Assembly: GCF_029227915.1 (NCBI RefSeq) | Contig: NC_079875.1 | Location: 27,102,001-27,166,000, forward strand | Direction of reading: 5' to 3' | DNA from: Hydractinia symbiolongicarpus | Taxonomy: Eukaryota; Cnidaria; Hydrozoa; Anthoathecata; Hydractiniidae | Length of the DNA: 64,000 bases | Part shown: positions 57,480 to 64,000 of the stretch, one piece after another | Numbering within the stretch: position 1 is the stretch's first letter | Layout of the letters: every line of letters starts with the position of its first letter | The notes under the pieces: generated by a model | Databases searched by the model: none | What the model was told of the DNA's origin: nothing | The model's input: only the letters and a program-made list of their open reading frames with translations | Program-made: the position numbers and the translations under genes

Positions 57480-60400
57480 AAGTAACATGTGTTATGTTTC
57501 TTTGTACGCTACGCAATCTCATGTGATATCGAAATATGATGTTTCCTGGTACGCTACGCACTTTCGTTAGCGTTGGAAAAAGAGAGTTAGGTGCCTTACT
57601 TAATACTATGTTCTCTGGTACGCTGCGCACTTTCGTCAGCGTTGAAAAAAGTGTTTGGTGCAATACTTTACCTTTGAAAGATAACATATTGACGCTAAAC
57701 GAACAGGTCAAAATGAGACGTTGACAGTAGTAAACTTGGTATATTTTAAATTTGCACGGACTCTTTCGCTGTACACCAGCAAGTGTAGCCACAGTGCAGT
57801 CTTTGACATGATAGACATACACATAACGTGCTAGAAACAGTTAAACCACCCTTTAAGACTTACAACAAATAGGTTTTCGATATTGAACAATTGGTAACCA
57901 TCATATGCCCTGGCCGTAGGTGGTGGCTGGTAACCAAACATGGGCTTGGTTCTAGCACCTACTCAGGCAATAGTCTGTTTGCAGCCTTAGAAAAACTTCT
58001 CGATTTAACTCTCACAATATTTTAGCAGGTTTCACATAATCTCAGAAGTTATCCCAGCAAACTTTCAGCAATAACTTCAAACCTGACAAAGAACCAACAC
58101 TCTCTTAATATAAAGCGCATTATTCCAGTTTCTGACACACAAGCGGGGTCGTTACTACTTAGTATGATGTTGTCTGGTACGCTACGCACTTTCCTTACGA
58201 TTAAAAAAGCGGCGTTGATAGTTAACAGTTATTGCATATCGCCGCAGATCATACCGCTGTCAGAAAATTCACCTCTTCAAACAGCCTGAATTCCTGCCCG
58301 AAATCTCACCGTTGACTTTGTCAAGCTGTTGGCTTTATTTAAAACATATGGTACGCTACCTCACTGCATTTCATTAAAAAATATAAAGTAATTGGAAAAT
58401 CGTTGTTAAATATAAAACTAAGAAGTATAAATAATGATTTAAAAATCGTTGCTAAATATTAAATTATTAAGACAATCATAACAACTGCATAGCCTTAAAG
58501 TACACAATGGCAGATATAAAACATAAAATTAAAATAATATATACCATGTAAAAATGCATAAGAACTATGGGTGGGACTGCACCGTAACTGTTTACTAATA
58601 ATGTTAACCGTCTTGCAACAGAAATAAAACCGACAAAAGGCATGAAAGTCAGCTATGTCGGAAGCTGACGTGCACTGCAACAGCAGTGTGCGAACATTTG
58701 TCCTAAGTCACAGTCATATTCCGTCTGTTTCCCACGTGTATACACGACGTCAATGATGTGATCACATTGACTACCGATTCCGCTTGTCTTCATTGTCCCT
58801 TCATTGCATAACAAATAGCTATCAGCGTACGGCGTAAAATTACAACGTTAAATCTTTATTCTCAGCAACTCAGGATCAGTTGAACAGCATCTGCCAACAT
58901 CACAAGAGCCGCTAATGAGAATAATAAGCATAAGGAACGACAAGAAAGTCAATGTGCCCAGCCAGTACGTGATTACATTGACTTTGCCCAGCCAGTACGT
59001 GATTACATTGACTTACCGATCCTGCTGTTCTACATCGATCCTTCAATAAATAGCATAATTTTCCAGCTTTCAACGCCGAAGTGGGGACTTGAACTTTGCA
59101 TGTGCCGTGGAGTAACAATTTAGCTAAAGTCAATTTGTACACTGCGCTACTACGGTAGTTTTTAAAATACGTCCTTAACCGCGTGAACTTCTTAGCCATC
59201 GTACCAAAAGGAGAAGATGATTTTACATGACATACATAGATGGCGCACCCTTACATTACGGCGATACGTTTAAGTCAGTGACTGCAAGTGTGACTAGACC
59301 ACTCATTCAAGAACATCATCATACTGCCAATGTGCAGAATACGATTTAACTCTCCGAACAAGCAAGTTTCGCATAATTTCACAAGTTATCCAAGCAACCT
59401 TCCCGCACTGACTCTAAACCTGACAAAGGACCAACACTCTCTTAATATATAGCGCATTATTCCAGTTTCTCACACACAAGCGGGGTCGATAGTACTTAAT
59501 ATGATGTTGTCTGGTACGCTACGCACTTTCCTTACCATTAAAAAAATAAGGGAGTTCGATGCATTACTTAATACTAACTTTGAATGATGACATACTTGCG
59601 CTAAACAAGCAGGTGAAAATGAGATATTAGTGGTAATAATCTACGAACAATTTTAAATTTGTACGCGGTCTAACCGAACAGGTCAAAATGAAATGTTAAC
59701 ATTAGTAAACTTGGTACATTTCAAATTTGTACACGCTCTTTCGCTGTACACCCACTCCGTCAATAGTTTTTCTGCAACCTTGGAAAACTTTCTCGACTTA
59801 ACTCTCCCGACCTTTAAGCAGGTTTTGCATAGTCTCAAAAGTTTTCCCAGCAACCTTCCCCCACTGACTCTAAAGCTGATAAAGAACCAACACTTTCTTA
59901 TTATATAGCGCATTATTCCACTTTCTGACACGTGAGCGGGGTCGATAGTACTTAGTATGATGTTGTTTGGTACGCTACGCACTTTCTTACTATTAAAAAA
60001 AGAGAATTCGATGCATTATTTAATACTAGCTTTGAATGATGACACATCTACGGTAAACTAGTAGGTCAAAGTTAACAGTAGCAATCATATTTGGCATTTA
60101 CGTATGTTGGCTAGCGTACCAAAGAACATGTTGTTATGTTTCTTTGTATGCTATGCCATCGCAAGTAATATAGAAATGTCATGTTGTGTGGTACGCTGCG
60201 CACTTTTGTTAGCGTTAAAAAAGGAGAATTGGGTGCATTACTTAATACTACTTTTGAAACATAACACATTAACGCTATACGAACAGGTCAAAATGACACG
60301 TTAACAGTAGTAAACTTGGTACTTTTTAAATTTGTACACACTCTCTCCCTGTACACCAGCCTGGCAACCTAACATGGACTTTGGTGTTGCACCTACTCTG

Positions 60401-60760
60401 TTAATAGTCTATCTGCAACGTTGGGAAACTTTCTCGATTTAACTCTTCCAACAAGCAAGTTTCGCAGTCTCACAAGTTAGCCCAGCAACCTTCCTACACT
60501 GACTCTAAACCTGACAAAGATCCAACACTCTTTTAATACATAGCGCATTATTCCAGTTTCTGACACACGAGCGGGGTTGATAGTACTTAGCAATTTTTAC
60601 TACCTTGAAACTGTTAACAGTTATTGCATATCATCGCGAACGTGATTACATTGACTTACCGATCCTGTTGTTCTACATGGTTCCTTCAATAATTAGCATA
60701 ATTTTCCAGTTTTCAACGCCGAAGTGGGGACTTCATGTGCCGTGGCCGTGTTTTGAAAAC
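57480..60760. repeat. Mosaic of dispersed repeat copies
   Basis: The motif GGTACGCTACGCACTTTC recurs near 57545, 58175, 59510 and 59967, and as GGTACGCTGCGCAC near 57617 and 60190. It is followed by TTAGCGTT, a short A-run and GATGCATTACTTAATACTA. A second block (CCAGCAACCTTCC, CCTGACAAAGA, CCAACACTCTCTTAATA, AGCGCATTATTCCAGTTTC) recurs near 58090, 59410, 59870 and 60510 in fixed order before the first. Together they form a unit of roughly 450-650 bp in at least four partial copies. A third block (ATTACATTGACTTACCGATC) is at 58990 and 60645, with a diverged form near 58760. No coding frames. Confidence 0.8.
59078..59155 (-). tRNA. tRNA-like segment, probable SINE head
   Basis: On the minus strand an A-box-like TAGCGCAGTGTACAAATTG is followed 40-50 bases later by a B-box-like AGTTCAAGTCCCC, and the outer strands CCGTAG and CTTCGG pair at five of six positions. 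A truncated relative near 60715-60750 lacks the B box. Likely the promoter head of one of the mosaic's repeats, not a decoding tRNA. Confidence 0.35.
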
Positions 60761-61327
60761 ATGAGCGGGGTAAGTACGAACATGTGTTTTTTTATACCTT
60801 AAGAAAAGAAAAAATGATTGATTTTAATTTAATTTTTAAAATTTAAATTTTCTACATGCTGAATCATTTGCACATTTCTACAATTCGGAAATACATATCT
60901 TTGAACAGCTTTAGGTCGTAAAATCTTTATTTCAGATGGTTTTCTTTTACATTTTGTCGACCACTTAAAATCTTCTTTATCTTTCCCGCCATTTTGGCAC
61001 CAGACACGAAAACTGCGTTTTGATAATGGCCCAGGGTGGTTTTTTCTATATTCTTTATACGCTTTAAATCGATATACGCAATCTAAATTTAAAGTAATAT
61101 AAGTAACATTATTGAATTACTTAAATAACTTACAACAATAATTACCAATTACCATCCTCTTGTAAATTCCCTTTGCTCGTTTCGTTACTTTCGGTAATCC
61201 AATCTCTAGTCTCTTCTTGATCCATAGTTTCTTCAGCATGAATTTCCAGTTGTTGTTGTTCAGACATAATTTTTTTCTAATGTACATTTGTAAGAATTTG
61301 TTACTTTTCGTAATGATACGATTCCTA
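60761..61327. other. Spacer downstream of the helicase gene
   Basis: Minus-strand frames here (for example 61401-61117) are Lys/Ile-rich and not convincing as exons. Nothing else seen. Confidence 0.4.
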
Positions 61328-61650
61328 AAGAATATCGAGTTAACACACATTGCTTTATAGTGAATTGATATTAAATGTAGAAATAACACAACTGTAAACA
61401 TTTTACCCAGTTGTAAATAATTTTATATGATAATAAAACATAACTGTAAAAAGAATATCCAGTTAACACTTTATAGTGAATTGATATTAAATGTGCAAAT
61501 AACACAACTGTAAACATTTTTACCCAGTTGTAAATATTTTTTATAAAATTATAAAACATAACTGTAAAAAGAATATCCAGTTAACACACATTGCTTTATA
61601 GTGAATTGGTTTTAAATGTAAAAATAACACAACTGAACAATAACACAACT
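61328..61650. repeat. About 120-bp tandem repeat, 2.7 copies
   Basis: AAGAATATCCAGTTAACAC starts at 61328 (with CGAG for CCAG), 61451 and 61569. Units also share TTTATAGTGAATTG and AACACAACTGTAAACATTTT. It ends about 50 bp from the helicase stop codon and may form part of its 3' flank. Confidence 0.85.
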
Positions 61651-61698
61651 AATGATATCCAGGTACCAACAATGCTATTTCTATTACTATTTTTGCTT

Positions 61699-63983
61699 TT
61701 ACTTATTGCATGTAACTGGAATAAAATGATCGGGTGTTGGTGCTGTTAGAAATGTAATGTCACAAAATCTTTCGACACGAAATACAGCTACATATCCACA
61801 ACCTGGCGAAAGAGTTTTTCTATCAAAGAATACAGTACAATTACGTAACGTTTTTCCTTGTGCTTTATAAATAGTCATGGCATAGCCAATTCGCAAAGGG
61901 TATCTTACATATTTTTGTTCATCTACTATTGGATAGATACCTACTATTTTACCATTGTTAAACCGCACAAAGACTGTAACATTTTCCGTTCTTACGACAG
62001 TGCATACTTTACCGTTAACTACACCACTTGATTTACAAATATTTCTAGTGATAACAACGCGCATACCTGTAATACAAAAGATTTCATAGTTACTAATATT
62101 ACAATAGTTTTGGTCAAAGGAATTTAAATTTAAAAAATAAAAGCAATGTACCTTTATATAAATTAACTTTTTCATAATTTTCATATAGTAACACGGAAAC
62201 TAATTCCTTTTCCTTTGAGAACAAATGTTCAGTAAAAATTTTATTTATTTGATTGGATGAATAATTTGTTACTGTTAAGAACGTTGTCCTGGGATAACTT
62301 ATAAATACATCAGCAATATTTGTATCGCTGCAGTCAGGATTACTGTAAATAATTTGCGATGAACAGTACCTGGAATGTATAAAAACCATTTTCACAAGTA
62401 GCCTACCAAAATGTTAAATTTTACACTAAATTAAAAGTTCTAACCTGTGTAAATCCGAAAATGTTGGTTTGTTGTATCTAATTAGATTTAGGAATTCTTG
62501 CAATTTTTTGTCTATACATCGAAATTGTTGATGCAAATTGAAAATTGAGCAAAGTTTAAGAAATACTGCATCCGTTAATAAATTGCACTGCTCTTGTCCA
62601 TCCGAAATTGGTTGTTGTTGTTGCTTATCACCACAAAACACAACAACAGGATGCATAGGCAATTGATCAATACTTTGTACGATATGCTGTCCAACTTTTT
62701 GAGATATTTGACTCACCTAAATAAAATCTAAATCATTGAAAATTAATAATCCTAAAACAGATATCAGTTATATACATGGAAAAGAAAATGTGAACCTCGT
62801 CAAATATGATGACGTCGTAATGACATAAGTTCCAGTTCATCTTACAACTTATTCTGTCATCCACAGGTATGAAAAATGCGGAATGAACTGTTTCCGTAGT
62901 AATTTTGTCGCCAAAATTGTCTTTGTAACTAGATGAAAGATATCCTGTGGGACAAACAACGAGGCAATTTTCTTCTTCTTTAAGGCAATGTATAATTACT
63001 TCTTTTAACACCTCACTTTTCCCTAAAATTGATAAATAGCGGTCAATTGTATTGGTAATTTTTGACATATTTTATAAAAATAATGAGATGCCACCTGTTC
63101 CTGGCCCTCCTGTTATTAAAATGTATGGTTGCTTTCGAGGATGCCACGTATAACTACTACTGTCGTTGGTTTCCATATTTTCATCAAAATCTTGAAGAAA
63201 TGACAGTGATTCTGTATCAGAAGCCGAGTGTTTTCCCACTTCTGTAGCACGGTCAATCAAATATTTGCGAAAGCAGTTTAATGAAGCCAATTGCATGCCA
63301 GTAAATTTTACAGTATCCTCTTCTTCGTTTTGAATATCACACAGTTCGTTTGATCTAAGTAAATAAAGATATGTTATGACATTTGCAGAATTGTTAGCAC
63401 ATCTGCAAAAGAAATTACTAACTTTAAATCTTCTATCTGCCATAAACGATACGTATCAAATAAAGAATCAAGATAATACATAAAAGTATCTATATAGTAA
63501 TCACGATGTCCCAATCTTTCCAAGAAGTTTTTCACTTTTCTTTTGTCGTTCCAGAAAGTTGGATTACAAGTTATAGCAGTCACAAAGTTTCTTAAAGTGT
63601 CGGGTTACGTTGAAGGATTTGATGAAGTCAAATTGTCAATTTGGCGAAAAGTTACGTGTAATAACGTGTGCTGCCAGAAATATTATCTGTTCAATAATGA
63701 ATAACACTGAATTCCAACCAATGTATTATTTTCTATAAAATATATATACGCTGCTTATTATTTTTTCAATTACTTAGGCAAAATTAGTATTTTTTATTAT
63801 ATGTACCTTTATATTTTTTCTTTTTATTTAGATCAAATTGTCTCAAGTACTGCAACAATGTAAAATCGTTTTCTGATATTTTTCGTTGCATATATTGTTG
63901 GATGATTTTATTGTTATGCGTATAATCATATCCTGGCACTAAGTACCGTTTTGTTCGAGAACTAGTCCAAGCCATTTTCGTAT
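61699..63983 (-). CDS. PIF1-type DNA helicase, Helitron-like (seven exons; 5' end beyond window)
   Basis: Exons A 63983-63808, B 63732-63423, C 63354-63095, D 63022-62796, E 62716-62445, F 62369-62152, G 62066-61699; every junction agrees in phase and introns are 68-85 bp. Helicase motifs: Walker A GGPGTG-KSEVLKEV, split by the intron between C and D; motif Ia VVCPTGYLSSSY; TVHSAF; Walker B IIFDE-VSQIS, split between D and E; VVFCGDKQQQQPI; NLHQQFRC; KGMRVVITRN split between F and G; and YAMTIYKAQGKTLRNC and GYVAVFRVERF near the end. PIF1-family enzymes unwind DNA 5' to 3'; this form is typical of the C-terminal half of Helitron-like proteins. Exon B has two in-frame TAA (63683-63685, 63605-63607), each one C-to-T change from CAA, so this copy is probably dead or very recently so. 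The last motif reads VFRV where LSRV is usual. Confidence 0.85.
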
Positions 63984-64000
63984 CTGAAAAAACCATCCAC

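Noticed and set aside
63600-63690. Reassigned genetic code (TAA read as glutamine)
   Set aside because: TAA ends several good gene models here (RGG gene, BEL-free exons at 34284 and 52333), so standard stops plus mutation is simpler.

Overview
This is a window of AT-rich nuclear DNA from an intron-bearing animal. Reasons: spliced genes with GT-AG introns, a TRIM-type gene, ankyrin repeats, an R2 retrotransposon sitting at its canonical site in a 28S rRNA fragment, and DIRS, BEL/Pao, tRNA-derived and Helitron-like repeats. A cnidarian (perhaps hydrozoan) host would fit this mix, but I recall that rather than prove it. Nothing looks bacterial: there are no operons and no long ordinary ORFs.

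Layout. 1-12.4 kb is one satellite array of about 124-bp monomers with nested higher-order repeats; it ends in a single monomer in inverted orientation. 13-18 kb holds an ankyrin-repeat exon and a two-exon RING/B-box (TRIM-like) gene, both on the minus strand, with a perfect 376-bp tandem duplication between them. 18.9-20.7 kb is a decayed BEL/Pao pol. 20.7-23.9 kb is a tRNA-headed SINE-like repeat and other duplicated non-coding units. 24.0-31.6 kb is a small minus-strand gene that I assembled by hand from splice sites (coiled coil plus Arg/Gly-rich tail); its last intron carries a nearly intact DIRS retrotransposon (24.2-28.5 kb) and a second SINE copy. 32-36 kb has a satellite outlier, AACGTT-rich repeats, a small spliced minus-strand gene and a MITE with a clean 5-bp target duplication. 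36.9-37.5 kb is a broken tyrosine recombinase. 38-48 kb is gene-poor with a three-copy dispersed repeat and a 345-bp duplication. 48.1-52.0 kb is an R2 element with several stops, joined exactly to the 28S R2 site. 52.3-55.3 kb has two divergent spliced genes, the plus-strand one resembling the front half of a Helitron-like Rep-helicase protein. 55.3-61.7 kb is a chain of tandem and dispersed repeats. 61.7-64 kb is a PIF1-type helicase gene in seven exons with uniformly short introns, running off the right edge.

Two observations stand out. First, in the DIRS element the gag reading frame stays open for about 619 codons across the reverse transcriptase/RNase H frame, with T apparently avoided at the RT third codon positions, which suggests true overprinting. 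Second, several genes here are invisible as long ORFs and appear only when splice sites and phases are followed. Gene models were made by eye, without alignment or transcript data, so exon edges are proposals.
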